From positions 1,364,001 to 1,428,000 of the forward strand of contig CP088295.1 of assembly GCA_024666565.1 (NCBI GenBank): 64,000 nt of DNA, given 5' to 3'. The first letter of the stretch is position 1. Each line of letters starts with the position of its first letter. The position numbers and the translations under genes were made by a program. The notes under the pieces are model-generated. The model saw nothing but the letters and a program-made list of their open reading frames with translations. It searched no databases and had not been told where the DNA came from. Positions 21,571 through 33,950 of the stretch are shown here, piece after piece. Source of the DNA: Svornostia abyssi. GTDB lineage: Bacteria; Actinomycetota; Thermoleophilia; Solirubrobacterales; Solirubrobacteraceae.

Positions 21571-23406
21571 TCATGGCCCGAATCGGCGGATGAAGCTCGC
21601 CTGCGCGTTGAGCGCGTCGGGCCAGAGGAATGCGCCGTGTGCGGTGCTCTCGCCCAGGCCGGGAAGCGCCGGCATCGGCCCGATGAACGGCGGGAACTGC
21701 TTGACCGCGTACCCGTCGGGGTCGGCGTCGGCGGCGCGGCGCACGCCCGGCATCGGGAAGCGCTCCTGGCCCACGAGCGGCAGGTCCACCAGGTTCGCCA
21801 TCGCCACCGAGGCCGGGTTCGGGACCACCGCATCGCCGTCACCGAGCACGAGCAGCATCGGCTTCCTGGACTGTCCGGGACCGGGGGTGCGGACGAAGTC
21901 GATGGTGTTGATGCCGTCGGCGGTGTCGGTCTCCTGCTGGAGCGCGCCCATGAGCACGGCTTCCTCCGTGCCGTTCGTGCCCTTCGGGAACATCGCGCCC
22001 ATGATGTTCCACAGGACCGTCTGCGACGTGACGTGGGAGAGGCCGACGCCCGCGACCTGGAAGTCGATGACGTCGAGCTTCGGCGCCCGGCCCGCGAAGT
22101 TCGCTCCCAGCACGCCGCCCAGCGAGGTGCCCTGCATGCTGATCGAGGACGTGTCGATGTCGGGCCTGCCGTCGGCGCCGCGGCCCTGCCAGTTGCTCAG
22201 CGTCGGTCGCTTCAGGACGTCGACCTCGAGGCCGCCGATCGCCGCGTACAGCCCGGCGAGGTCCAGCGTCCCCTGGTTGAACAGGCCGGAGAGCGTGCCG
22301 AGCTTGTCGGGCCGCAGGATGGAGAAGATCTCGCCGCCGTCGGCCACTGACCGCGCGCCGTGGTTCGGCCAGTCGATGGCGATCGTCGCCATGCCGACGC
22401 CGGCGTTGAGCTCGGCGACGTAGTAGTCGGACTCCTTGCTGCCCGACAGCCCGTGGGCGTACATCATCACCGGCGCCGGGTTGCGCGACGCCGACCGCGG
22501 GAGCGTGAGGCGGAACGGCAGCCACTGGTCCTTGCGGGTGGCGCCGCTGAAGTCGACCGGGCCCTGGCCGCCGCGGGTGCGGTAGTTGTCGACGCGTACC
22601 TCGCCCTTCACGACGGCGGCGACCGACGGGAACGTCGTGCTCCAGCTGGTGCGCACGTTGCGGACCGGGTGCGGCCGCGCCGCGGTGTCGGCCATGAGGC
22701 GCGCGGTCGGCTCGATGACCTCCTTGCGGTCACGGACGCTGAACCACGTGGCGGTGCGGGTCGTCGCGGGGTCGATGCCCGCGTCGCGCAGGCCGTCCTC
22801 GAGCAGGCCGACGTACTCCTCGGCCTTCGACCCGGGCGCGACCTTCGCCTTGGACTCCAGGAACGTCGGGTCGCCCGCGCCGTAGCGGGTGCTGAGCGCG
22901 ATCACGATGTCGTGCGTGTACGCCCAGCGGCTCTGCGGGAAGACCTGGATGACGTTCGACTGATTCGCGCCGACGACGAGCGGGTTGCGGGCGTGGCCGC
23001 TGACAAAGGCATGGATCGGGACGCGCGCGCCGCTGTCGAGGTCGAAGGCGACGATGTCGTCGCCGCCGTCGTACGGAACCTGCGGCTGGCGCTGCGTGAA
23101 CTCGAAGACCGCGCCGACGCCCGCGCTGAACCCGGTCGCGCCGTTGAAGATGCCGCTGGGGGAGATGCCGTCCTCGACGGGCAGCTGCGCGAGCAGTTCG
23201 GGGCGCAGCAGGTCGTCGGTGATGTTCGCCCGTCCGCCCGTCGGCGACGTGTCGTCCCAGTCGGCCCAGTAGTTCGACGGGAACGGCGCGAGGCACGTCT
23301 CCAGGCTCAGCGGGTTGCAGTCTGCCGCCTGCGCGGCGGGTGCGGCCGTCGCCGCGATGACGATGACGAGCGCCGCCAGCATGCGGCGCGCGGACGTGGA
23401 TCCCAC
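21571..23406 (-). CDS. Exported lipase-like alpha/beta hydrolase, tandem copy B
   Basis: A 611-residue paralogue of the downstream gene, with the same architecture: Sec signal (APAAQAADC), CNPLSLETCLAPFPSNYWAD, conserved LPVEDGISPSGIFNGATGF, oxyanion region YAHGLSGSKESD, nucleophile Ser428 in GTSLGG, acid in LGDGDAVVPNP and His in STAHGAF. Similarity extends end to end, so this is a tandem duplication rather than domain sharing. The stop lies 2 bp from the -35 hexamer of the copy A promoter. Separate promoters suggest that both copies are expressed independently. Confidence 0.8.
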   Translation of the reverse strand: MGSTSARRMLAALVIVIAATAAPAAQAADCNPLSLETCLAPFPSNYWADWDDTSPTGGRANITDDLLRPELLAQLPVEDGISPSGIFNGATGFSAGVGAVFEFTQRQPQVPYDGGDDIVAFDLDSGARVPIHAFVSGHARNPLVVGANQSNVIQVFPQSRWAYTHDIVIALSTRYGAGDPTFLESKAKVAPGSKAEEYVGLLEDGLRDAGIDPATTRTATWFSVRDRKEVIEPTARLMADTAARPHPVRNVRTSWSTTFPSVAAVVKGEVRVDNYRTRGGQGPVDFSGATRKDQWLPFRLTLPRSASRNPAPVMMYAHGLSGSKESDYYVAELNAGVGMATIAIDWPNHGARSVADGGEIFSILRPDKLGTLSGLFNQGTLDLAGLYAAIGGLEVDVLKRPTLSNWQGRGADGRPDIDTSSISMQGTSLGGVLGANFAGRAPKLDVIDFQVAGVGLSHVTSQTVLWNIMGAMFPKGTNGTEEAVLMGALQQETDTADGINTIDFVRTPGPGQSRKPMLLVLGDGDAVVPNPASVAMANLVDLPLVGQERFPMPGVRRAADADPDGYAVKQFPPFIGPMPALPGLGESTAHGAFLWPDALNAQASFIRRFGP

Positions 23407-23432
23407 GATGGTTCCCTCCCCTGGACCCGCCG

Positions 23433-23461
23433 AACCTACTTCTGAATCGATAGCCGGTCAA
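23433..23461 (-). promoter_or_regulatory. Promoter of lipase-like copy B
   Basis: On the minus strand, TTGACC (23456-23461), a 17-bp spacer and TAGGTT (23433-23438), 27 bp before the ATG at 23406. Over the 29-bp block only three bases in the spacer differ from the copy A promoter, including a conserved GATTCAGAAG, more than a minimal promoter needs. Confidence 0.6.
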
Positions 23462-23481
23462 ACCTGGCTACGGTTCCGGGC

Positions 23482-25699
23482 ATGGCCTGGACTCCGTCGC
23501 TGTGGGCGAGCCGTCGCCCGTTCGGGATCGGGCTCCAGCGCCCGAACAACTACAAGGAGCTGTGGAAGGCGGTCGCGGCCAGCCGCGACGACCTCCCGCA
23601 CGCCCACCGGATCCTGCGCGACGGCTGCTGCGACGGGTGCGCGCTCGGCACCACGGGCATGCGTGACTGGACGCTCGACGGCGTCCACCTCTGCAACATC
23701 CGCCTGCGCCTGCTGTCGCTGAACACCATGGCGCCGCTGGACCCCGCGCCGCTGCTGGCCGACCCCGACGCGCTGCGCGGCCGGCGGACGACCGAGCTGC
23801 GCGAGCTGGGCCGGATCGGCGAGCCGCTGCTGCGCCGCGCCGGCGCGGCGTCGTTCTCGCGGCTGTCGTGGGACGACGCGCTCGACCTCATCGCCGAGCG
23901 GATCGGCGCGACGACGCCTGACCGCGTCGCCGCGTTCCTCACCAGCCGCGGCATGCCGAACGAGTCGTACTACGCCGCCCAGAAGGCCATGCGCGCGATC
24001 GGCGTGAGCTCGATCGACAACGCCGCGCGCATCTGCCATGCGCCGAGCACCGTCGCGCTGAAGGAGCAGATCGGCGTGGCGGCGACGACGTGCTCGTACC
24101 CGGACGTCATCGAATCCGACCTCGTCGTCTTCATCGGGGCGAATCCGGCGAACAACCAGCCGGTGATGACGAAGTACCTCCACCACGCCAAGAAGCACGG
24201 CGCGCGCGTGGTCTGCGTGAACCCGTACCGCGAGCCCGGGATGGAGCGGTACTGGATCCCGTCGATCCCGGAGAGCGCGGTGTTCGGCACGAAGATCGCC
24301 GACCGGTTCTTCGAGGTCCACGTCGGCGGCGACCTCGCGTTCCTCACGGGCGCGCTGCGGCACATCGTCGAGCAGGGCTGGCAGGACCAGGACTGGATCG
24401 ACGCGCACACGGTCGGCTTCGAGGGGGGCGGCGGAGGCCGCGCGTGGCGCCGACTGGGACGCGCTGGAGGCGGCGGCGGGCTGCTCGCGCGACGAGATGC
24501 TGGCGTTCGCCCGCGAGCTGGCGGAGGCGGATCGCGCCGTCCTCGTCTGGTCGATGGGGATCACCCAGCACGCCTGCGGCGAGGACAACGTGCGCGCGAT
24601 CGTGAACCTCGGACTGTCCCAGGGGTTCGTGGGTCGCGAGGGCTGTGGGCTCATGCCGATCCGCGGGCACTCGGGCGTGCAGGGCGGCGCCGAGATGGGG
24701 TGCTACGCGACGGCGCTGCCGGGCGGCGTGTCGCTCACGCCGCAGAGCGCGGCGGACTGGTCGGAGAAGTGGGGCTTCGAGGTCCCGGCGGTCCCCGGCC
24801 GCACGGCGCCCGAGATGCTCGACGCCGCCGCCGACGGTGAGCTCGACGTGCTGCTCTCCGCGGGCGGCAACTGGATGGAGGTCCTGCCCGACCCGGCGTG
24901 GGTGGAGTCCGCGCTGGAACGGGTCGGGCTGCGGGTGCACCTCGACCTCGTCCTGACGCCGCAGATGCTCGTCGGCGGCGGCGACGTCCTGCTGCTGCCC
25001 GCCGCCTCGCGGTACGAGATCCCGGGCGGGTGCACGTCGACGAGCACCGAGCGGCGGATCATCTTCTCGCCCGAGATCCCCGGCTCGCGCGTGCCGCTCG
25101 CGCGCGGGGAATGGGAGGTGTTCGGCGACATCGCCGCGCGCGTGCGGCCGGAGGTGGCCGCTGCGGCGCGCTTCGCGTCCACCCAGGCGGTGCGTGACGA
25201 GATCGGCGCCCTCGTCGAGATGTACGCGGGCATCGAGACGCTGCGCGAGAAGGGCGACCAGATCCAGTACGGCGGCCGGCTCCTGTGTGAGGGCGGGGTG
25301 TTCCCCCTGCCCGACGGGCGGGCGCGCTTCAGCCCCGCGGTCCCCGCCACGCCGCTTGCGCCGCGCGACGGCGAGCCGCGCCTGCGCGTGACCACCCGCC
25401 GCGGCAAGCAGTTCAACTCCATGGTTCACGAGCTCGGCGACGCGATCACGGGCGCCCAGCGCGAGGACGTGCTCCTCGCGCGCGCGGACGTCGACCGGTT
25501 CGGCCTGGCCGACGGCGACCGCATCCTCCTGCGCAACGACCACGGCGAGCTGGCCGGGCGGGTCCGGGTCGTCGAGCTGCGCGCGGGTAACGCGCAGGTG
25601 CACTGGCCCGAGGGCAACGTGCTGCTCGACCGCCACGCGCGGTCGCCCGAGGCGGGGGTGCCGGACTACAACGCGTGGGTGACCGTTGAGCGGGCCTGA
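23482..25699 (+). CDS. FdhF/YdeP-type molybdopterin oxidoreductase, frameshifted as read
   Basis: About 739 residues once repaired. N-terminal Cys cluster DGCCDGCALG with a later Cys in VHLCNIRL; Mo-ligand Cys in ARICHAPSTVAL, the position held by selenocysteine in E. coli FdhH; bis-MGD domains follow, ending in the C-terminal cap (RGKQFNSMVHE, WPEGNVLLDR). This matches the YdeP/FdhF-like group, whose physiological substrate is often unclear. The frame breaks in the six-G run 24423-24428; dropping one G gives FEGAAEAARGADWDALEAAA and joins both halves. MobA and FdhD encoded nearby would mature its cofactor. Confidence 0.85.
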
Positions 25700-26036
25700 C
25701 GAGATCGTCGAGCTCGAGCGGCGGTTGCTCGATCCGGCGGTCCGGGCTGACCCCGTCGCGGTCGCCGAGCTGCTCACGTCGGACTTCGTCGAGGTCGGTG
25801 CGAGCGGGGATCGGTGGGATCGCGCGTCGATCCTCGCGGCGCTCGCCGCGTCGCCGGAGTCGGACGCGGAGATGCGCGAGGCCCGGGTGGCCACGCTCGG
25901 CGACGGTGTGGTGCTGCTGACGTACCTCGCGGAGACCCGCGGCATCCCGCGGGTGCGTTCCCGGCGCGCGTCGGTGTGGGTGCTCGTCGAGGGGCGGTGG
26001 CGGATGCGGTATCACCAGGGAACGCCGCTGGCCTGA
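25686..26036 (+). CDS. DUF4440/SnoaL-like small protein
   Basis: A 116-residue NTF2-fold protein: EIVELERRLLDPAV at the start, LLTSDFVEVGASGDRWDR, and the closing WVLVEGRWRMRYHQGTPL that is typical of DUF4440. Members are small enzymes or binding proteins of varied function. It starts at TTG (25686), inside the end of the oxidoreductase gene (14-bp overlap), so it is probably translated from the same transcript. No function can be assigned from sequence. Confidence 0.72.
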   Translation: MSGPDEIVELERRLLDPAVRADPVAVAELLTSDFVEVGASGDRWDRASILAALAASPESDAEMREARVATLGDGVVLLTYLAETRGIPRVRSRRASVWVLVEGRWRMRYHQGTPLA

Positions 26037-26047
26037 CGTCGGTCCGC

Positions 26048-26087
26048 GCTCGACCCAGTCGCTCTGGTCCCCATGTCTGGGTCGAGC
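26048..26087. terminator. Inverted repeat between convergent genes
   Basis: GCTCGACCCAG (26048-26058) and CTGGGTCGAGC (26077-26087) are perfect 11-bp arms separated by 18 bp. A partial third copy of the arm occurs near 26109. It lies in the 95-bp gap between convergent genes and may terminate both. There is no T-tract, so the terminator role is a guess. Confidence 0.5.
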
Positions 26088-26131
26088 TGTGGGCGCATAC
26101 CGCCCATGACTCGACCCACCACGCGTCCAGC

Positions 26132-26602
26132 TCACCACCCGCGCGTCCCCGGCCCGCCCTTGAACGGGCCGGTGACGTCGGCCGTGATCCACCCGCCGTA
26201 GAAGTCGCCCTCCTGCGGCGTGATCCGCTCGTCCCCGAGCCAGCACCCGTCCACGCGGCCCGGGTAGAACGCAACGTGGTCGCGCAGCGCAGCGTATGCG
26301 GCGGTCGGCGCGCGGTAGGTCCACGCGGCCAGGGAGGACGTGCGGCCGTCCTCCGCCACGAGGTCGAAGTACGTCGCCACGCCCTTGAACTCGCAGAACG
26401 TCGAGTAGGCCAGCACCTCGTGCAGCCGGGTGGCGTCGACGTCGCGGGGCGGGAGGTAGATGCCGGGAGGGTGGCTGGTCTCCAGCACGCGCAGCGCGGC
26501 GTCCGAATCGGCGATCACCGACCCACCGAACTCCACGCGCGCGCGGCGCGCGCACGGCTCGACCGCGGGCGGTCGCGGGTAGTCCCAGACGGATTCGGGC
26601 AT
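26132..26602 (-). CDS. DUF427 family protein
   Basis: A 156-residue DUF427 protein. Diagnostic features are the N-terminal ESVWDYPRPP, SHPPGIYLPPRDVD, STFCEFKGVATYFD and the end DGCWLGDERITPQEGDFYGG. The family is common in actinobacteria and lacks a firm biochemical role. The ATG at 26602 places the tryptophan-rich start where the family expects it. It is divergent from the DsbA-like gene. Confidence 0.85.
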   Translation of the reverse strand: MPESVWDYPRPPAVEPCARRARVEFGGSVIADSDAALRVLETSHPPGIYLPPRDVDATRLHEVLAYSTFCEFKGVATYFDLVAEDGRTSSLAAWTYRAPTAAYAALRDHVAFYPGRVDGCWLGDERITPQEGDFYGGWITADVTGPFKGGPGTRGW

Positions 26603-26708
26603 CACCGTGGGTACGGCCCGGGCACCGCCACCGGTTCGCCAACCCTGCGGAAGAACCCTGGAGCACAACCGCGGAAGACCGAACCCGCTGCTCTGTACGG
26701 TGTATTCC

Positions 26709-27491
26709 ATGAGTTCCCGAGCAGAGGAAAAGGCCGCCCGCCGCGCCGAGCGCGAGGCGGCCCAGGCCAAGCAGGAGGCCAGCGCGCAGCGCAAGAAGCG
26801 CCTCTCGATCCTGGGCGGTGTCGCGGCGCTCGCCGTGGTCATCGTCGTGGGCGCGATCGTGATCAGCCAATCCGGCACCGACGACAGCGGGCCGGGCGGA
26901 TCGGCCGAGGGCAAGGCCGCCGCGGCGCTCGTCGGAGGGATCGACCAGAGCGGCATCGTCCTCGGGGACCCGAAGGCGCCCCTCACGATCGAGGAGTTCG
27001 TCGACTACCAGTGCCCGTTCTGCGGCCAGTTCAGCCGCGAGGTCTTCCCGACCGTGCTCGAGGACTACGTGCGGACCGGCAAGGCCCGCATCGTGTTGCG
27101 CACGCTGAGCTTCCTCGGCGAGGACTCGGTCACGGCCGCGCGATTTGCCACCGCCGCCGGGCTGCAGGACAAGCAGTGGCAGTTCACCGAGGCCTTCTAC
27201 GCCCAGCAGGGCGAGGAGAACAGCGGGTACGTCACCGAGGACTTCCTCAAGCAGGTCTCCGCCGATGCGGGCGTCGACTACGACGCCGCCGCCGAGCAGC
27301 AGGGCAGCGAAGAGGTGACGAAGATCCTCAACGAGGCGCAGTTGGCAGCGTCCGAGAAGGGCCGCGACTCGACGCCGTCGTTCGCCATGGGCCCCACCGG
27401 CGGTGAGATCGAGGCCGTCGACGCCGACGTGCTCGACGTCGAGGCCTTCACGAAGACGATCGACGAGCAACTGGCTGCGGCCGAGAAGTGA
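26709..27491 (+). CDS. Membrane-anchored DsbA-family thiol oxidoreductase
   Basis: A 260-residue protein with a basic, coiled-coil-like N-terminus (EEKAARRAEREAAQAKQEA), one membrane helix at about residues 31-53, and an extracytoplasmic thioredoxin-fold domain. The active site is CPFC (Cys102, Cys105) after EEFVDYQ. The cis-Pro loop is in STPSFAMGP. It would introduce disulfides into exported proteins. It overlaps the VKOR gene by GTGA, which is the usual partner that reoxidises it. The exported Cys-containing proteins nearby are possible clients. Confidence 0.9.
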   Translation: MSSRAEEKAARRAEREAAQAKQEASAQRKKRLSILGGVAALAVVIVVGAIVISQSGTDDSGPGGSAEGKAAAALVGGIDQSGIVLGDPKAPLTIEEFVDYQCPFCGQFSREVFPTVLEDYVRTGKARIVLRTLSFLGEDSVTAARFATAAGLQDKQWQFTEAFYAQQGEENSGYVTEDFLKQVSADAGVDYDAAAEQQGSEEVTKILNEAQLAASEKGRDSTPSFAMGPTGGEIEAVDADVLDVEAFTKTIDEQLAAAEK

Positions 27492-27937
27492 CCGATCGCG
27501 CCCTGCGCATCGTCATCGGGGTCCTCAGCGTCGTCGGCATCGGCGTCGCCGGGTACCTGACGTACGTCCACTACGCCGACGTCGAGCCCATCTGCGCCGC
27601 GGGCGGCGAAGGCGGCTGCGCGAAGGTGCAGGCGTCCGATCAGTCGATGCTGCTCGGCGTGCCCGTCGCGCTGCTCGGCCTGGGCGCCTACATCACGCTG
27701 CTCGCGTGTGCGGTGATCGAGGCGGAGTGGTCGCGGATGCTCGGAGCGCTGACCGCGCTCATCGGGGTGGGCTTCAGCGCCTACCTCACGTACGAGTCGG
27801 TCTTCCAGATCGAAGCCACGTGCCAGTGGTGCCTGACCAGCAGCACGCTCATGGTGCTGATGGCCGGGCTCTGCACGTGGCGGCTGCTGCGGGCGCCGGT
27901 GGACGGCGCCCGCAGCAGTGAGCCGCTTCCCGACTAG
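27488..27937 (+). CDS. Vitamin K epoxide reductase (VKOR)-family protein
   Basis: A 149-residue four-helix membrane protein. Loop cysteines Cys36 and Cys44 (ICAAGGEGGCAKV) shuttle electrons to the quinone-reactive pair CQWC (Cys112, Cys115). Bacterial VKOR reoxidises DsbA-like proteins using menaquinone. The GTG start overlaps the DsbA-like gene stop, giving a two-gene disulfide-formation operon. Its TAG stop directly abuts the stop of the convergent gene. Confidence 0.93.
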   Translation: MTDRALRIVIGVLSVVGIGVAGYLTYVHYADVEPICAAGGEGGCAKVQASDQSMLLGVPVALLGLGAYITLLACAVIEAEWSRMLGALTALIGVGFSAYLTYESVFQIEATCQWCLTSSTLMVLMAGLCTWRLLRAPVDGARSSEPLPD

Positions 27938-28993
27938 CTAGCGGGCCTGGCCCTTCACGGTCGCGACGCCGAGCGTCACCTGCGGGACCGTGGTGTTGAA
28001 CGCGCCGCTCAGCGCCGAGGCGCCCGCGGCGTTGACCTTCGCGACGACGTTGCTGACGGTCACGTTGCGGCCGCTGACCTGCACGCGGGCGTTCGTGGCA
28101 TCGAGATCGACAGCGGCAGCCGGGGTGCCGCCGTTGACCTGGAGCAGGAGCTTCGGCAGCTGGATGTCGAAGTTCGTCAGCTCGACGCGGGTCGCGCCGG
28201 CGGTGAGGCTGATACCGCCGCTGTGGGTGATGGAGCCCGCGAGCGTCTCGGCGTTGACCTTGCCGCCCGTGATCGGGAACGACGCGGTCGTGCCGGCCAG
28301 CGTCGCCGGGGCGATGATGCCGGGGGAGACGCCCAGGCCACCGAGGGCCGTCAGCGTGGCGCCGTCGAGCGCCAGGTCGGTCTGGCCGCCGGCGAACACG
28401 ATCTCGCCGAACTTCGCCTCACTGCGGACGGTGCCGAGCTTCAGCCCGCTCTTGAAGAGCTTCACGCCGAAGTAGCTGTTCAGCGCCTTGGCGCCCGTGG
28501 CGTTGAGGCTGGCGACGATGCCGCTCGCGCCGGTGTTGATGCCGGTCCGCTTGATCTTCGCCTTGCTGGTGTTCAGCGAGATAATCGTCGCACGCGAGCC
28601 GCCGTTCACGACGGCGTTCAGCGAGGAGGAGCTGCCGACCGTCACGCGGAAGTTCGTGAGCGACAGCGTCTTGCCGCCGGCCTTGAACCGCAGACCGCCA
28701 CGGTGGTTCAGCGTGCCCGCGTAGGTGCGCGGATCCAACGATGAACCGGACGGCGCCACCGGGAAAGTCAGCCCGCTCTTGCTGTTCTTCGCCGGGCTCA
28801 CGAGCGAGACGGCGATCTTGTTGGCGGTCAGCACCTTCGCGGTGCCGGCGTCGAGCTTGAGCATCGTCTGCCCGCTTGCGACAGCGGCGCTGGTGTCGGA
28901 CTGCGCCTGGGCGCCGGGCGCCGCGATGAGGGCGGCGGCCGCGCCGAGCGCGACGGCCGAGGCGGCCGTGCGGCGGAGCATGGTGGTGGTCAT
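27938..28993 (-). CDS. Exported two-repeat beta-rich protein (HtaA-like)
   Basis: A 351-residue protein with a Sec signal peptide ending in PGAQAQSD. The mature part has two related halves: (FPVAPSG..TYAGTLNHRGGLRF..LSLTNFRV) and (FPITGGK..LAGSITHSGGISL..VELTNFDI), each about 150 residues, each with an NGG(S/T) step and a central Asn-Ala rich strand. The pattern resembles HtaA/CstA-type beta-domains of actinobacteria, some of which bind haem, but I see no haem-ligand Tyr/His pair to support that. No cysteines and no membrane anchor. Divergent from the sigma-factor gene. Confidence 0.6.
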   Translation of the reverse strand: MTTTMLRRTAASAVALGAAAALIAAPGAQAQSDTSAAVASGQTMLKLDAGTAKVLTANKIAVSLVSPAKNSKSGLTFPVAPSGSSLDPRTYAGTLNHRGGLRFKAGGKTLSLTNFRVTVGSSSSLNAVVNGGSRATIISLNTSKAKIKRTGINTGASGIVASLNATGAKALNSYFGVKLFKSGLKLGTVRSEAKFGEIVFAGGQTDLALDGATLTALGGLGVSPGIIAPATLAGTTASFPITGGKVNAETLAGSITHSGGISLTAGATRVELTNFDIQLPKLLLQVNGGTPAAAVDLDATNARVQVSGRNVTVSNVVAKVNAAGASALSGAFNTTVPQVTLGVATVKGQAR

Positions 28994-29138
28994 GTGAGGG
29001 TCCTCCAGATGGGAGTCGATGGGACTGCCTGACCTCCGAGTGGCGCGTCAGCACCGGTTCGCGGGAGCGGGCAGCTGGCGCGTCCGGACTCATCGGCCAC
29101 GGCGCGCGCGCCAGCTTGTGCCGGGGGCGGGGCACCGC

Positions 29139-29165
29139 GAACCGTTCGGGCTCTCCGTCCCGTAC
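29139..29165 (+). promoter_or_regulatory. Candidate ECF-type promoter for the sigma operon
   Basis: GAACCG (29139-29144) followed after about 17 bp by CGTAC (29161-29165) resembles the GAAC / CGT(A/C) pattern recognised by many ECF sigma factors, which often drive their own operon. The -35-like element lies inside an 11-bp palindrome CGAACCGTTCG (29138-29148). It is 72 bp before the sigma start. Confidence 0.4.
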
Positions 29166-29236
29166 ACGCCGACGTGGAAGCCAGTCTCCTGCCGCGTCCC
29201 ACGCAAGCGGCGCGCGAACCCGTCAAGCTCTCGTCT

Positions 29237-29806
29237 ATGACGACTGGGCCTCGACGACCCGATCGCGCGGAGAAGAAGCTGGCTGACCGCCTTCGCAAGC
29301 GCGACTCAACCGTCATGACCGAGATCTACGAGCGATACGGCCGGCTCACCTACGGGTATCTCGCCCGCACGCTCGGCGACCCCGCACAGGCCGAGGACGT
29401 GCAGCAGCAGGTCTTCCTCGAGGTCTGGCAGCGCGGGCCGACCTTCGATCCCGCCCGCGCCAGCGCGGCCACGTGGATCATGACCATCGCGCGCAGCCGG
29501 GCGGTTGATCACCTGCGCAAGCGCATCCCGGAGCCGCGCGACCCCGCGGGCTCGCTCGCCGTGCTGGACGAGCAGTCTGCGGCCAGTCCGGTCGAGGAGC
29601 TGCATGAGCAGTGGCGCATCGCCGCGCTGCTCGCCGAGCTCCCTGACGAAGAGGCCGAGGTGCTGCGCATGCGCTTCCACCTGAACCTCAGCCAGAGTGA
29701 GATCGCTGAGCGGACCGGGATCGCGCTCGGTACCGTGAAGACGCGCATGGCTCGCGCGCTGGAGCGCCTGCGCGTCGAGCTGGAGTACGAGGAGGTGGCG
29801 CCATGA
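29237..29806 (+). CDS. ECF-family RNA polymerase sigma factor
   Basis: A 189-residue sigma factor. Region 2 is IYERYGRLTYGYLARTLGDP with AEDVQQQVFLEVWQR and ATWIMTIARSRAVDHLRKR. Region 4 is LLAELPDEEAEVLRMRFHLN and SEIAERTGIALGTVKTRMARALERLR. It has the SigK/RskA-linked type of arrangement. The ATG at 29237 is used; an upstream in-frame ATG at 29174 would add an unrelated tail. It overlaps the anti-sigma gene by ATGA. Confidence 0.92.
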   Translation: MTTGPRRPDRAEKKLADRLRKRDSTVMTEIYERYGRLTYGYLARTLGDPAQAEDVQQQVFLEVWQRGPTFDPARASAATWIMTIARSRAVDHLRKRIPEPRDPAGSLAVLDEQSAASPVEELHEQWRIAALLAELPDEEAEVLRMRFHLNLSQSEIAERTGIALGTVKTRMARALERLRVELEYEEVAP

Positions 29807-30427
29807 GCGCGCGCCGCGACGTGAGCACGGATGATGTGATCCGGCAGCTGCAGCAGCTGCCCAACGAGGCGTGGGACCCGGCCCAGGCGCCGCCCCTGCG
29901 CATCGACTTCGGCGCGCAGCCCGACGCCGCCCCGCTGCGCCCAGAGCGCGCACCCCGTCGTGGCGTGCGCGAGTGGTTCGCGGGCTCGTTCGCGCTGCGG
30001 CCCATCACCGCGGCGGCGATGGCCAGCGTCCTCCTGCTCGTCGGCGTGGCCGGGGGGCCTGCTCGTGGCCGGCGGCGACGACGTCCCGGTGCCCGGCGAG
30101 GAGGTCCAGCTCGCCGCGCTGCCCGGTGCGCCCGGCGCGACCGCGACGGCTGCGATGGGCGGCGACCTGGACGGCATGGAGCTGAAGGTCAGCGGCCTGC
30201 CCGCGTCCAAGCCCGGCGAGTACTACGAGCTGTGGGCGCTGAACAGCCCGGACGACCTCGCGCCGATCGGGACGTTCCGCGTCGGCGAGGACGGCAGGGC
30301 CGACGTGCAGTTCGCGCTCGGCATCGATCCGGCGAAGTACGCGGCGCTGGACGTCAGCGTCGAGCGCGAGGACGGGGACCCGGGCCACTCCGGCGATTCG
30401 TTGCTGCGCTCGGAGATCCCCGCCTGA
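29803..30427 (+). CDS. RskA-like anti-sigma factor, frameshifted as read
   Basis: N-terminal cytosolic part (MSARRDVSTDDVIRQLQQLP), one membrane helix (ITAAAMASVLLLVGVAGG), and an extracytoplasmic RskA domain with YYELWALNSPDD and IGTFRVGEDG. It has no zinc-binding HxxxCxxC. It would hold the ECF sigma factor inactive at the membrane. The frame breaks in the six-G run 30052-30057, inside the membrane helix; removing one G gives GVAGGLLVAGGDDVPVPGEE and restores one protein of about 207 residues. The start overlaps the sigma stop. Confidence 0.8.
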
Positions 30428-30470
30428 GCGGACGGTTGCGCCGCGCGCGCGAGACGGGACATACTGCCCC

Positions 30471-31004
30471 ATGCTCGAGCCCGGCCACGTCGCTCACAGT
30501 CCGCGCGGCACCGTCGTCGAGGTGCTGGAGAACACCCCGGACCGCTTCAGGGTCCGCCGCACGTTCCCGCCCGGGACCGGTGCCGGGAAGTCGCACTACC
30601 ACCTGGACGGCAGCGAGCGGTTCACCGTGATCGAGGGGGCGGCCGTCGGGTCCGTCGAGGGTGAGGACCGTCTGCTCGCGCCCGGCGAGGTGATGGAGGT
30701 CCCGCCCGGCAGCCCGCATGTGCACCCCCACCCGATCGACGGCCGCGCGGTCATCGAGCACGAGATCTTCCCGCGCCCGGACTTCGTGCCGATCTTCTTC
30801 GCGTCGTACCTGACGTGGCTCGAGGAGGGTCGGTGCGACGCGCAGGACGAGCCCACGCTCGCGCAGGTCATGGCGATCCTGCGGATCGCGCACGGGAACA
30901 CGTGGGTGACGGGCGTGCCGGTCGTCGCGCAGAAGGGCCTCGCGGCGATCGTCGGCCGGGTGGCCGCGATGCGCGGGCTGCGCCCGGTCGTGCCGAGCCG
31001 CTGA
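30471..31004 (+). CDS. Cupin-domain protein
   Basis: A 177-residue protein with one cupin barrel. Metal-site residues are recognisable in SHYHLDGSERFTVIEG (two His and a Glu) and the later His in PPGSPHVHPHP. The C-terminal 70 residues are helical and unusual for a bare cupin. Many cupins bind Fe, Mn or Zn and act as dioxygenases, isomerases or sensors; none can be chosen here. It stands alone between the sigma operon and aconitase. Confidence 0.75.
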   Translation: MLEPGHVAHSPRGTVVEVLENTPDRFRVRRTFPPGTGAGKSHYHLDGSERFTVIEGAAVGSVEGEDRLLAPGEVMEVPPGSPHVHPHPIDGRAVIEHEIFPRPDFVPIFFASYLTWLEEGRCDAQDEPTLAQVMAILRIAHGNTWVTGVPVVAQKGLAAIVGRVAAMRGLRPVVPSR

Positions 31005-31075
31005 GCCGTCGGCGAACCGGGTCCGCCGGGTAGGGTGGAAGCTCCCACCTGACACAGATTCCGCGAGGACCCGAC

Positions 31076-33880
<2,805 letters not shown>

Positions 33881-33950
33881 CGCGTGCCGTCCGCGTGACG
33901 GTCACGAAATGCTGCACAACTTTCGGTTGCGCTCGCCGTTTGCTCTACTG

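Noticed and set aside
24423..24428. Programmed frameshifting in the molybdo-oxidoreductase
   Set aside because: Similar breaks occur in many unrelated genes at G/C runs, and no downstream stimulatory structure is evident; sequence error is simpler.
27938..28993. Haem-binding HtaA function for the exported repeat protein
   Set aside because: The repeat shape is similar, but I could not place the Tyr and His haem ligands, so only a fold resemblance is reported.
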